A stretch of DNA of 64,000 nt, taken from the NCBI GenBank assembly GCA_022841825.1, contig JALHQT010000005.1, forward strand, positions 248,001-312,000, given 5' to 3'. This DNA is from Anaerolineae bacterium. Its GTDB lineage: Bacteria > Chloroflexota > Anaerolineae > Aggregatilineales > Phototrophicaceae. The notes beneath the pieces are model-generated. The model ran no database searches. It saw only the letters and a list, made by a program, of their open reading frames with translations, and was not told the DNA's origin. A program made the position numbers and the translations under genes. Below are positions 49,829-60,355 of this stretch, piece after piece. Numbering within the stretch: position 1 is the first letter of the stretch; every line of letters starts with the position of its first letter.

Positions 49829-50619
49829 GGCGCAAAACCCGCCTGCCCTTCGCGCAAGGTGGGGAGCGCAGACGCCAGCACCTCGCGCACCTGCGCGTAG
49901 TGGCGCTCATCCCAACCGCGCTCACGCAGCAGCGCGCGCGCCGCCTCGCCTGTCCCCGCCACAAAGCGGCTCTTCGTCTCATGAAAGTTCTGGATGACGA
50001 ACTTTTCGACGCCCGTCGCCCGCAGCGCCTCGGCAAATGCCGCCAGGTTGCGCACAGGGAGCAGCGGCGTCATCGTCACACAGGCATCCACGCCGTCCGC
50101 CTTCACCGCCGCGATGGCATCCAACCGCTGCGCATTCGAGGGGCAGAGCGGCTCGAACGCCTTGCGCACCGTCTCGTCGTCGGTCGTCACGGTCATGTTG
50201 ACGCGCGCATGGGCGAAGTCGCGCAGCACATCGAGATCGCGCGTCACGAGCGGGCTACGCGTCTGGATGACGACGGTCACACGATGATAATCGGCAAGCT
50301 CGCGCAGGATGGCGCGCGTCAGCTCCAACTGGCGCTCGACAGGCTGATACGGGTCGGTGACGCTGCTGATGTAGAGCGATTTGTCGATCAGCGGGCGCTT
50401 GCGGCGGGCGCGCAGGAGTTCGAGCGCGTTCTCCTTGACGCGCACCCACTTGCCCCATTCATCCTGAAGCTGCTGCGTCGGCGCGAAGAAGGCGGCATAG
50501 CAATAGCTGCACGCGAACGCACAGCCGTTGTACGGGTTGAGCGTGTAATCGAACGCTCGGATAAAGCCTGTCGCCTTCGACAGGATGCCGCGCGCCGGGG
50601 AATGATCGATCTGTGCCAT
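49741..50619 (-). CDS. SPL-family radical SAM protein
   Basis: 292 residues. FDYTLNPYNGCAFACSYCYAAFF contains the CxxxCxxC cluster site of the spore-photoproduct-lyase family (Rv2578c-like). SLYISSVTDPYQPVERQLELTR, ILRELADYHRVTVVIQTRSPLVTRD and VNMTVTTDDETVRKAFEP follow as in the family. The natural end appears to be near GFAPQW. The last about 27 residues (DAATSSSTMPAATLPESATIGTPPPG) are antisense to the conserved crtI C-terminus, suggesting loss of the original stop. A DNA-repair or modification role is inferred from the family only. Confidence 0.85.
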   Translation of the reverse strand: MAQIDHSPARGILSKATGFIRAFDYTLNPYNGCAFACSYCYAAFFAPTQQLQDEWGKWVRVKENALELLRARRKRPLIDKSLYISSVTDPYQPVERQLELTRAILRELADYHRVTVVIQTRSPLVTRDLDVLRDFAHARVNMTVTTDDETVRKAFEPLCPSNAQRLDAIAAVKADGVDACVTMTPLLPVRNLAAFAEALRATGVEKFVIQNFHETKSRFVAGTGEAARALLRERGWDERHYAQVREVLASALPTLREGQAGFAPQWDAATSSSTMPAATLPESATIGTPPPG

Positions 50620-50731
50620 CGCGTCCTCGATTGTCTATGCTGCGGTATGGCTGTATGGCGATGCCGAGCGACTGCGATCCATATTGCATGGATTTCGGTA
50701 CAATGGTTGGAGGAGTTTGGAGGCGCACACA

Positions 50732-51325
50732 ATGGCAGACATGCTGGTTGAAGACAAGCTGTTGACGCTGGACGAGTTACTCGTCATGAGTCAGTCGCAG
50801 CACGTCGAAATCATCGATGGAGAATTGATCGAGATGGGCGGAGCAGGCATCCTTCATGCACTCATCGGCGGCAATATCTTTCGCTTGCTTGATTTATACC
50901 TGCAAGCACATGACATCGGCGTGGCAATGGGAGATGGCGCGATCTTTCTCATGAATTCGCCCGCCGCGCGACTCAAGGACCCGTTCTCGCCAGATGTGGC
51001 GTTCCTGCGACACGAGAACGTGCCCGCCAATTGGGATGCCGAACAGCCGCATCCGGGCGTACCCAACCTCGCCGTCGAAATCGTCTTGCCGGGCAACGAC
51101 GCAAGCAGCATTCAGTACAAGCGCATGACGTATCTCGAAAAAGGCAGTGAGCAGGTCTGGCTCGTCTACCCCCGTTTGCACGAAATCCACGTTTACATGC
51201 CTGATGATGTCATGATCTATCGCGGCGAGAGCGCCATCGATGCGTCTTCGCTCTTCCCTGGCATCGCGCCGCTGTCGCTATCCGCGATCTTCAAGCTCCC
51301 GGCGTGGGCAGCGCCAAAGGGGTAA
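50732..51325 (+). CDS. Uma2-family PD-(D/E)XK-like nuclease
   Basis: 197 residues. The start at 50732 has GGAGG eight bases upstream. KLLTLDELLVMSQSQHVEIIDGELIEMGGAGILHALIGGNIF, DPFSPDVAFLRHE (PD) and VPNLAVEIVLPGNDASSIQYKRMTYLEKGSEQVWLVYP follow the Uma2 scheme. The ESAIDASSLFPGIAPLSLSAIF tail is close to the remnant at 41650. The last 35 bases overlap the convergent M15-like gene. Confidence 0.9.
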   Translation: MADMLVEDKLLTLDELLVMSQSQHVEIIDGELIEMGGAGILHALIGGNIFRLLDLYLQAHDIGVAMGDGAIFLMNSPAARLKDPFSPDVAFLRHENVPANWDAEQPHPGVPNLAVEIVLPGNDASSIQYKRMTYLEKGSEQVWLVYPRLHEIHVYMPDDVMIYRGESAIDASSLFPGIAPLSLSAIFKLPAWAAPKG

Positions 51326-52304
51326 CGTCCGCCATCCACCCGCACACCACGCGCGGCAGATCGTCCAGCGCGGGACCGCCCCATTCCGGTGGCAAGCCGT
51401 TATAGCCGCGCAGGTAGCCAAATTCGCCCTCCACCTGCGCCCGCGCCGCCTGCGAATGCTCTGCGTCCCCGACCGCAATCGCGTGAATGTGGATGACCGA
51501 CCCCGGGTAAAGCTCATCCTCACTGCGCAGCCACGCGGCAAAGCCCGCCGTCCGCATCGCCATCAGCGCAGGCTGGATCTCGCGTTCCAGCACCATGCGC
51601 GTCTGCAAATCGCGCACCGACAGATCGACCGCGCCGCCGCCGTCGTGTGTGCCAAAGCTCGCCTCGACATAGCCCTCGTTGTAACTGCCCTGCATGACCG
51701 CCGCGCGGAAGTCGATCATGCCGCCGCCCGCGTCGTAGAGCATCTGTGCATGATCGAGCATCGCCAGCGTGCGTAGGTTGATCTGCGCGAAGTCCTTGAT
51801 CCAGAAGCGGCGGTAATCATCCGGCGGGCGCGCGCAGCCAACAGGATCGCCTTCCATCGGGATCGTTTCGAGCGTCTGCCTCTCAAGCGGCTCGTACCAG
51901 CTCTTCCCGCTCGGCGCATCGGCGATCCAGCCGGGAGTGCCCGCGTACAGCACTGGCAGCCAGCGGTAGTCATCGGCGCACACCGAGTCACCCATCACGA
52001 GGAAGATGTCGTCAGCAGGGATGCCGCCGACGCGCTCGGCAGCCAACCCAGGCGCATCGCGCAGGTTGTGCGGCTCGCCATCCGCCACGCGGGCCCACAT
52101 GCCCGGCAGCAGCGTCTGCGGCTCGCAAGACGGCTCTTGCGCGGACAGCGGCGCAGCCAGGGCGACAAAAAGCGAAATGATGATGCACAGTCCAGCAGTA
52201 CTTGCGTGTCTGGCGTTCCTGGCGTTATGGCGGTTGAATTGATTGAACCGCCAGGGCGCAAAGGACGCGAAGAAGACGAATATGGGATAAGAATATCGTC
52301 TCAT
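51291..52304 (-). CDS. Secreted protein with SH3-like domain and M15 peptidase-like domain
   Basis: 337 residues. The start at 52304 has AGGAAG seven bases upstream and lies three bases after the antiporter stop. It adds an N-terminal 37-residue stretch encoded by a GGCGTCC-type inverted repeat (52210-52262) before the signal peptide (CIIISLFVALAAPLSA). An SH3_3-like domain follows (GMWARVADGEPHNLRDAPGLAAERVGGIP, WLPVLYAGTPGWIADA). The C-terminal half has SFGTHDGGGAVDLSV (His-x6-Asp, as in M15 D-Ala-D-Ala carboxypeptidases) and GSVIHIHAIAVG (HxH zinc ligand). Cell-wall peptidase activity is likely but not certain. Confidence 0.65.
   Translation of the reverse strand: MRRYSYPIFVFFASFAPWRFNQFNRHNARNARHASTAGLCIIISLFVALAAPLSAQEPSCEPQTLLPGMWARVADGEPHNLRDAPGLAAERVGGIPADDIFLVMGDSVCADDYRWLPVLYAGTPGWIADAPSGKSWYEPLERQTLETIPMEGDPVGCARPPDDYRRFWIKDFAQINLRTLAMLDHAQMLYDAGGGMIDFRAAVMQGSYNEGYVEASFGTHDGGGAVDLSVRDLQTRMVLEREIQPALMAMRTAGFAAWLRSEDELYPGSVIHIHAIAVGDAEHSQAARAQVEGEFGYLRGYNGLPPEWGGPALDDLPRVVCGWMADVTPLALPTPGA
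52210..52262. repeat. GGCGTCC-type inverted repeat within the M15-like gene start
   Basis: TGGCGTTCCTGGCG...TGGCGGTT faces AACCGCCAGGGCGCAAAGG. The inner 8-base stem TGGCGGTT / AACCGCCA is perfect (52228-52235, 52246-52253). It is translated as part of the long N-terminus of the M15-like protein. A perfect relative is at 63056-63115. Confidence 0.75.
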
Positions 52305-52306
52305 AC

Positions 52307-53776
52307 TTATTCTTCCTGCCTCAGCAGCATGCTCGTCACCTCATCACGCAGCGCTGCATTCGTCACCAGCAGCAGCCGATCTCCCGACTCGATGACCGTG
52401 CCGCCGTTCGGCACAATCGTATCATTGGCGCGCCCGATCAAGGCAACCAGCACGCCCGACGGCAGCCCAAGGTCGATGATCTGGCTGCCGACGATGGCGC
52501 AGTAGGCGGTGATCGGCACTTCGAGCAGGTTATCGCCGATCCTTCCGTCATCCATGACGAATGCCAGCGGGGTGCGCGGCGCTCTGTACGCTGTCTCGTA
52601 AACACCGAGCAGCTTCGCCGCCGGGACGATCAACGAACCTTGCAGGAGCACGGAAACCAGCACGATAAAGAAGACCAGATTGAAAATCTGGTTAGCGCTT
52701 TCGACACCCGCCAGGAGCGGAAAGGTCGCCAGCACAATCGGTGCCGCGCCGCGCAGCCCAACCCACGAAATGAACGCCTGCTCGCGCCACGACATGCCGC
52801 TGCCCAGCAGAGCGAGCATGACACTGACCGGTCGCGCGACCAGGCTCAGGAATGCGCCGACCGCCAAACCCATCGCGATGACGCCGGGAAGCTGCGAGGG
52901 GAAGACCTGCAAGCCCAGCGTCAGAAACATCGCGATCTGCATCAGCCAGGCGATGCCATCGTGGAACTGGAGCAGGCTGCGCTTGTGAATAAAGTCCTGC
53001 CGCGCCAGCAGCACCCCTGCGAGATAAACCGCCAAGAAGCCATTGCCACTCAGGGTCGCCGTGCCGCCATAGATCAGCAGCACGCCCGCAAGTGTCAGTA
53101 CCGGGTACAAGCCGTCATATTCCAGGCGAATCCGGTTGAGCAGCCATGCCAGCCCGCGCGCCCCGGCGACACCGAACAGCGCGCCGATCCCCATCTGCTG
53201 GATGAACATCGGGATGAGCGCCAGCGGCGAGGTCTCCGGCTGTCCGATCAGGAAGATCATGCCCAACGTCAGGAAGACCGCCATCGGGTCATTGCTGCCG
53301 GATTCCAGTTCCAGCAGCGGCTTGAGCCTGCCCTTGAGCTGCACGCTCTTGCCACGCAGGACGGAGAAGACGGCGGCGGCATCCGTCGAGGAGATGATCG
53401 CGCCGAGGAGAATGCCTTCCAGCCATGAAAAGCCGAAGAACGCCTGCACGAACCAGCCGACCGCCAGCGCCGTCACCGTCACGCCGACAGTGGACATCAG
53501 AAGCCCCTGACGCAGCACCGGGCGCACGTCGTCCCAGCGCGTATCCAGCCCACCAGAGAAGAGGATGTATGCCAGCGCCACCACGCCAACTGCCTGAGAC
53601 AGCCAGGGGTCATCGAAATAGATGCCGAGGATGCCATCCGACCCCGCCAACATACCCAGTGCGAGAAACAGCAGCAGGGCGGGCACGCCGACACGCACCG
53701 ATATTTTGCTGACCAGAATACTGATGAGGAAAAAGAGCGAGGCTGCGAATAGAATCCATTCAATCGGCATCATCAC
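52307..53776 (-). CDS. CPA1-type cation/proton antiporter with TrkA-C domain
   Basis: 489 residues. Twelve to thirteen membrane helices with the Na+(K+)/H+ exchanger core: ALAYILFSGGLDTRWDDVRPVL, GAIISSTDAAAVFSVLRGKSVQLKGRLKPLLELESGSNDPMAVFLTLG (ESGSNDP motif with the transport Asp). A C-terminal TrkA_C-like nucleotide/ion-sensing domain (about 400-489, VPITAYCAIVGSQIIDLGLPSGVLVALIGRANDTIVPNGGTVIESGDRLLLVTN) makes it NhaP2/CvrA-like. It exchanges K+ or Na+ for protons at the inner membrane. It shares a message with the M15-like gene downstream. Confidence 0.92.
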   Translation of the reverse strand: MMMPIEWILFAASLFFLISILVSKISVRVGVPALLLFLALGMLAGSDGILGIYFDDPWLSQAVGVVALAYILFSGGLDTRWDDVRPVLRQGLLMSTVGVTVTALAVGWFVQAFFGFSWLEGILLGAIISSTDAAAVFSVLRGKSVQLKGRLKPLLELESGSNDPMAVFLTLGMIFLIGQPETSPLALIPMFIQQMGIGALFGVAGARGLAWLLNRIRLEYDGLYPVLTLAGVLLIYGGTATLSGNGFLAVYLAGVLLARQDFIHKRSLLQFHDGIAWLMQIAMFLTLGLQVFPSQLPGVIAMGLAVGAFLSLVARPVSVMLALLGSGMSWREQAFISWVGLRGAAPIVLATFPLLAGVESANQIFNLVFFIVLVSVLLQGSLIVPAAKLLGVYETAYRAPRTPLAFVMDDGRIGDNLLEVPITAYCAIVGSQIIDLGLPSGVLVALIGRANDTIVPNGGTVIESGDRLLLVTNAALRDEVTSMLLRQEE

Positions 53777-53810
53777 GGCATAACGACCTGTCCTTGTTAT
53801 GCCCCCGATT

Positions 53811-54224
53811 TTACAGGGTATCGAGGAACGCGATCAAATCCTCAATATCCGCTTCGCTCAGCATATCCGCGTAACCAGGATACATCAGATCGCGGAAGCC
53901 GGGGACGACGTAGGCATGCGGATCAACAATGCTCTGTTGCAGGTAAACGTCCGCTGCCAGCCCGGCGATACGGTCGCCTGCGCGCCCGGCGACGCCATGC
54001 AGATCGGGCGCGAGCGCAAAGCCGCCCGGCTCCAGCGCGTGGCAGCTTATACACGGCGGCGCGCCGTTGATACCCTGCCGAAAGATGTTCTCACCGCGCA
54101 CTGCATCGCCTGCGACAGACTGAGGTTCGGAGGCGCTGACGGCGGTGTAAAGAATTGCAGTGGCATCAACCGTGCAGCCGCTGGCGAATAAGACGATGAG
54201 GACGAGCAATGCGAGGTGTTTCAT
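53811..54224 (-). CDS. Monohaem cytochrome c lipoprotein
   Basis: 137 residues. A lipoprotein signal peptide (MKHLALLVLIVLFASGC, lipobox Cys17) precedes a class I cytochrome c with CISCH (Cys58, Cys61, His62) and a downstream MYPGYADMLSEADIEDLIAFL with the axial Met. It is a membrane-tethered electron carrier on the outer face of the cytoplasmic membrane. The ATG at 54224 is preferred over 54230 by the spacing to GCAGG. It is minus-strand, upstream of the antiporter gene, with 34 bases between them. Confidence 0.9.
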   Translation of the reverse strand: MKHLALLVLIVLFASGCTVDATAILYTAVSASEPQSVAGDAVRGENIFRQGINGAPPCISCHALEPGGFALAPDLHGVAGRAGDRIAGLAADVYLQQSIVDPHAYVVPGFRDLMYPGYADMLSEADIEDLIAFLDTL

Positions 54225-54261
54225 GATCATGACCTGCGATAGAACCGTTGCACTGATACGC

Positions 54262-54281
54262 GGGCGAAGCGCGCCTCGCCC
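54262..54281. repeat. GTAGG-type palindrome, diverged, before the cytochrome gene
   Basis: Arms GGGCGAAGC / GCCTCGCCC around GC (one mismatch) followed by CCCACA in place of CCTACA. It lies in the gap upstream of the cytochrome gene. Confidence 0.55.
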
Positions 54282-54303
54282 CCACAGATAATCCTGGGTA
54301 GCC

Positions 54304-54328
54304 GTAGGGGCGCAATGCATTGCGCCCC
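54304..54328. repeat. GTAGG-flanked perfect palindrome
   Basis: GTAG then arms GGGGCGCAATG / CATTGCGCCCC with no loop (a perfect 22-base palindrome), ending in CACC. Same gap as the preceding copy, in the opposite orientation. Confidence 0.85.
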
Positions 54329-54351
54329 ACCATTTGAAACGTGGTGCGTCC

Positions 54352-55395
54352 TTACATATCCAGCCTCACGACGCCGCCCGTCATGCCCGGCTCGAAGGCG
54401 AGCGTGCCGTAGCTGACGTAGAGCGCGCCGTCGGGACCCTGGGCGATGGCAAAGGGCGCGAGCAAGCCTTCGGCAACCGGAGTGGCACCCTCTTCCGTCA
54501 GCATGACAACATCACCGGGACCAGGACCTTGTTCGCCGAAAAGGAAGATCTCGACCGCGTACAGATTATCGCCGTCAAGCAGGATATCGGTCACGCCGGT
54601 CAGTCCATCATAGGTGTGAACCAGCTCGCCGCCCGACCAATGTTCCACCTTGGCAGATCCCGGAGCAATCGCTTCGCCCAGGAAGCCGATGTAGATATCG
54701 CCATTCTCTGCGATCTCGATGGAGGTCGGCACTTCGTTGCCCCACGCCTGCACCGTCGCCAGGCCATCCGCTTCTGTCCACGAGAGCAGCGCATTCATGC
54801 CCGCATCGACGATGTAAAGCGTGCCATCCGCACCCCAGGCGATGTCGGCGACATTGCTGTCGTAACCGCGACCATCGGGGTCGTTATCCTGCTCATAGGC
54901 GTTGAGATTGATGACGCGGCGGATTGCCAGCGTCGCCATGTCGATCTCGGCGATGGTGTCGAGCCAGAACGCGCCGGTCAGCGCGGGACCGGAGCCGCTG
55001 AAGAGCACCCACAGCGAGTCGCCATTCGGAATGGCGCGATACAGCCCGGTGGTCTCGCTTGGCGCGGCGTAGCTGGGGAAGCCTGCGATCACATCGGTCG
55101 TGGTGCCATCTGGCGCGACCGAGATGATGCGCCCGGTCAGCCCAATCTGCATGACCGACTCCCCTTCCGGGCTGGGCAGGGTCATCTGCAATTCGCCACC
55201 AGAACCGGCGACCGCGACGATCAGGTTGCCAGCGTCATCGAAGGCGATGCCGCGTGGCGCGCTCAGCTCGCCGATGACCAGTTCTCCTGGCAGCGGCGGC
55301 ATGTCCTGAGCAAAGGCGAATGTGGGCAGTGCGAGGAGGAGCACAGCGATCAGAAGCAGAGCAGTACGAACGAACCGAGGAGCGACCATTTTCAT
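54352..55395 (-). CDS. Secreted beta-propeller-like protein (ScyD/ScyE family type)
   Basis: 347 residues. A signal peptide (RTALLLIAVLLLALPTFAFA, cut before QDMPP) is followed by a repeated beta-strand pattern: LSAPRGIAFDDAGNLIVAVAGSGG, DIAWGADGTLYIVDAGMNALLSWT, PTSIEIAENGDIYIGFLG, DILLDGDNLYAVEIFLFG and APFAIAQGPDGALYVSYGTL. These are NHL-like blades of a six-bladed propeller. The same architecture is annotated ScyD/ScyE in cyanobacteria and Chloroflexota, without known enzyme activity. A binding or scaffolding role outside the cell is likely. Confidence 0.8.
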   Translation of the reverse strand: MKMVAPRFVRTALLLIAVLLLALPTFAFAQDMPPLPGELVIGELSAPRGIAFDDAGNLIVAVAGSGGELQMTLPSPEGESVMQIGLTGRIISVAPDGTTTDVIAGFPSYAAPSETTGLYRAIPNGDSLWVLFSGSGPALTGAFWLDTIAEIDMATLAIRRVINLNAYEQDNDPDGRGYDSNVADIAWGADGTLYIVDAGMNALLSWTEADGLATVQAWGNEVPTSIEIAENGDIYIGFLGEAIAPGSAKVEHWSGGELVHTYDGLTGVTDILLDGDNLYAVEIFLFGEQGPGPGDVVMLTEEGATPVAEGLLAPFAIAQGPDGALYVSYGTLAFEPGMTGGVVRLDM

Positions 55396-55697
55396 TTTCC
55401 CCTTGAGTAGATGTGGTTCACAGACCACGCTTTGTAGTATAGCCTTTTCGCGGCTGTGGACACATCACGCGAAAGTTTACGCTGCTCTCCACCTTTTGGC
55501 GGAGATGGCATGGTGTTGCGCTGTCAGACCAAGGGCGGTCGATGTTCGCCTTACAGGTCATTTTTTGCTCAGGTTGCCCAAGATCAGTAGGGACGAGGCG
55601 TGCCTCGTCCGCGCTTATGCATTCACTCGCGCGCCGCAACCTTCGCGCTTCTGCGACCAGCGGAAGTCCCTTTGGGGCGGTTCAATCCTTCTTATCC
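55396..55697. other. Intergenic region with one REP-like palindrome
   Basis: Apart from the palindrome at 55588 and a weak hairpin (CTCTCCACC...GGCGGAGATGG, about 55485-55508) nothing is recognised. No coding sequence supported. Confidence 0.5.
55588..55610. repeat. GTAGG-flanked palindrome
   Basis: GTAG then arms GGACGAGGC / GCCTCGTCC around GT. Identical stem class to the copies at 15578, 17523 and 19582. Confidence 0.85.
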
Positions 55698-55748
55698 CTA
55701 CGCCAACTGCCCTTCCAGATTATAGAGCGCCAACGGCTCCTGCCGCCG
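55698..55748 (-). pseudogene. Remnant of a clpB 3' end
   Basis: The minus strand reads RRQEPLALYNLEGQLA and a stop. This matches the end of the intact ClpB downstream ([12 protein letters not shown] ... EEGQLA) but lacks the segment between the two GGGCAG-containing repeats. The stop and preceding 12 bases (CTACGCCAACTGCCC on the plus strand) are identical to the end of the intact gene at 56836. It abuts the stop of the oxidoreductase gene. Confidence 0.7.
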
Positions 55749-55749
55749 A

Positions 55750-56673
55750 CTAATCTCCCATATGAACAACGACCTTGCCGCGCCCATGCTGCTGCTGACT
55801 GAGATGCAGTCCGTCGTGGATCTGACCAAAAGGCAGGTCATGGCTGATGTGAGGCTTGGCATGACCACCATCGATGTGTTGGGCGAGCTTTTCGAGGTCA
55901 TCGCGTCTGGACTCCGCACCAAAGTACTTCACCGTCACCTGACGTTCAGCAGCGGCATCCATTGGCGCGGGAGTGACAATGCCTACAATCGTCCCCCCTG
56001 GCTTCAACACCATCAGCGAACGGGCAGACACCTCGAAACCCAGAGTATCTAACACCAGGTCAATATCTGAAACGGCATCTTCGAACGCGACAGTGTTGTA
56101 GTCGATCACCTCGTCAGCCCCCAAACCTCGGACGAAATCGGCGTTGTTTGCCGATGCAGTGCCAATCACGTATGCACCGGCATCCTTGGCAAACTGCACC
56201 GCAAAATGACCCACGCCCCCAGCTGCAGCATGGATGAGGACTCGCTGACCGCGCTTGAGATGCCCGTGTTCGAACAGCGCCTGCCAGGCAGACAGCCCGC
56301 CCATTGGGACAGCGGCTGCTTCTGTGTAACTGAGTGTGCTGGGTTTACGAGCGATCATGGACGCTTTTGCGAGGGTGTAATCGGCAAATCCGCCCCCTGC
56401 CAGCCCCTTCATCCCATATACAGCATCGCCCACTTGCAGGTCATGCACGTCATCACCAAGCTGCTCGATGTCGCCTGCAAAATCCGATCCAAGGCTGAAG
56501 GGTAGGCTGACATACTGCTGCAAATACCCCTCGCGAATTTTCCAATCCAGCGGATTAATGCTGGTGGCGCGGATGCGAACGAGCACCTCATCAGCACCCG
56601 GCTGCGGCACATCGCTTTCCTCAATAACTGCCTGTTCCGCTCCGCCCCACTGTCGAACAACAACCGCTTTCAT
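55750..56673 (-). CDS. Zinc-independent MDR-family (quinone-reductase-like) oxidoreductase
   Basis: 307 residues. An N-terminal GroES-like part (MKAVVVRQWGGAEQAVIEESDVPQPGADEVLVRIRATSINPLDWKIREGYL, GSDFAGDIEQLG) and a Rossmann domain with AAAGGVGHFAVQFAKDAGAYVIGTASANNADFVRGLGADEVIDYN (the GxGxxA-like NADP loop) fit quinone oxidoreductases. No zinc-binding Cys is present. The gene appears less GC-rich than clpB. It lies directly between the clpB remnant and clpB, so it was probably inserted beside the clpB 3' end. The C-terminus (HGRGKVVVHMGD) appears complete. Confidence 0.88.
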   Translation of the reverse strand: MKAVVVRQWGGAEQAVIEESDVPQPGADEVLVRIRATSINPLDWKIREGYLQQYVSLPFSLGSDFAGDIEQLGDDVHDLQVGDAVYGMKGLAGGGFADYTLAKASMIARKPSTLSYTEAAAVPMGGLSAWQALFEHGHLKRGQRVLIHAAAGGVGHFAVQFAKDAGAYVIGTASANNADFVRGLGADEVIDYNTVAFEDAVSDIDLVLDTLGFEVSARSLMVLKPGGTIVGIVTPAPMDAAAERQVTVKYFGAESRRDDLEKLAQHIDGGHAKPHISHDLPFGQIHDGLHLSQQQHGRGKVVVHMGD

Positions 56674-56835
56674 TGAAATTTCCTTTACAAAAACGCAAAT
56701 TTGTGACTTACAGCATTATGTGCCTAATTTTAATTTCCAGCAATTAATCACACTACGTACAAACGCAAACGGAGGCACCCATGCGCCTCCGCTTACGTTC
56801 TATCCTCATATTACGAAAGGTACATCAGCCCTTCT

Positions 56836-59448
<2,613 letters not shown>

Positions 59449-59569
59449 ACGGCACCTCAGGTTTAGCCCATAAAGAGTGTGTTATCCCAGATCGTATCCC
59501 GATTGTGTTAGAAGATCAGCAGAACAGCGTCGGATGAATACAAACGGTGATGAGTTCTATGCGGGAGGC

Positions 59570-59986
59570 TTATGGTAGAAGTTCAAAGTAGCCGAAAGTA
59601 GAAGGCTTCACAAGCGAGAAATCACGACGGTCAAAGGTACAGATGCGCTTGATGAGCCGCCGTTCCGCAATTGCCATAATGCAGCAGTCGACAAAATCAA
59701 GCTTGGCGGCTGGGTAAGTTGCCATAATTTCTCGACCACGCTGCAAATCAATAATTTGCAAAGTTTCAAAATCTGGCGCTGTCACAACCAGGCGGTTCAT
59801 AAAGGAGAGAACTGCGGCAATGCCACCCTCACGTCGAATGAGGAACGCGGTTTCCGGCAACACGACTTCGGGGATCAACAAGTTATCTTGCGTTTCAAAC
59901 GCAAACTTTGCCGCTTGAATGTGCCGATCATCGGTGCGGCTGTTCAGCGCGACCAGAAAGCTGGTATCAACCAGGATATCAGCCAT
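59570..59986 (-). CDS. PIN domain ribonuclease toxin (VapC-like)
   Basis: 138 residues. MADILVDTSFLVALNSRTDDRH (Asp3/Asp7 region), IPEVVLPETAFLIRREGG, LDFVDCCIMAIAERRLIKRICTFDRRDF give the four acidic positions of the PIN active site. It overlaps the upstream antitoxin-like gene by eight bases, the typical type II toxin-antitoxin layout, and probably cleaves RNA when freed. Confidence 0.88.
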   Translation of the reverse strand: MADILVDTSFLVALNSRTDDRHIQAAKFAFETQDNLLIPEVVLPETAFLIRREGGIAAVLSFMNRLVVTAPDFETLQIIDLQRGREIMATYPAAKLDFVDCCIMAIAERRLIKRICTFDRRDFSLVKPSTFGYFELLP

Positions 59987-60260
59987 TTTCGTCGCGTCTT
60001 AGGAGATGATTGCCAAATTCGTCTTCCAAAATCTCACGGCTTCGAGTAGCAAGATCGGGCGCAAAACCATCCCATGCACCCGTAGTGTCTTCGTCCGCCA
60101 ACCGTGCCATGTGTCCCGCCCAATCATTACGCCCTGTGCGCGGGAGCGTAGAATATTGCGCCAGCATGTCCATCAGCACATCGTTCACGGGGCGCTTCTC
60201 ATCGCGGGCAATTGCCTCCAATCGCTCTGCGATGTGTCTTTCAACAGGCATATCAACCAT
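59979..60260 (-). CDS. Antitoxin-like partner of the PIN toxin
   Basis: 93 residues. The start at 60260 (MVDMPVERHIAERLEAIARDEKRPVNDVLMDMLAQY) has AGGAG at a good distance and gives an N-terminal ribbon-helix-helix-like segment. The C-terminal acidic tail (TGRNDWAGHMARLADEDTTGAWDGFAPDLATRSREILEDEFG) would block the toxin. The stop falls inside the toxin gene start. The pair is presumed to be autoregulated. Confidence 0.75.
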   Translation of the reverse strand: MVDMPVERHIAERLEAIARDEKRPVNDVLMDMLAQYSTLPRTGRNDWAGHMARLADEDTTGAWDGFAPDLATRSREILEDEFGNHLLRRDENG

Positions 60261-60355
60261 GCAATCACTCCTTGAACAATCCCAATTATACAGGCAACTA
60301 GAAGTCGCGAAGTCGCTCAGGGCATGTCGCCAACATATCCACGCCCGCATCCGCC

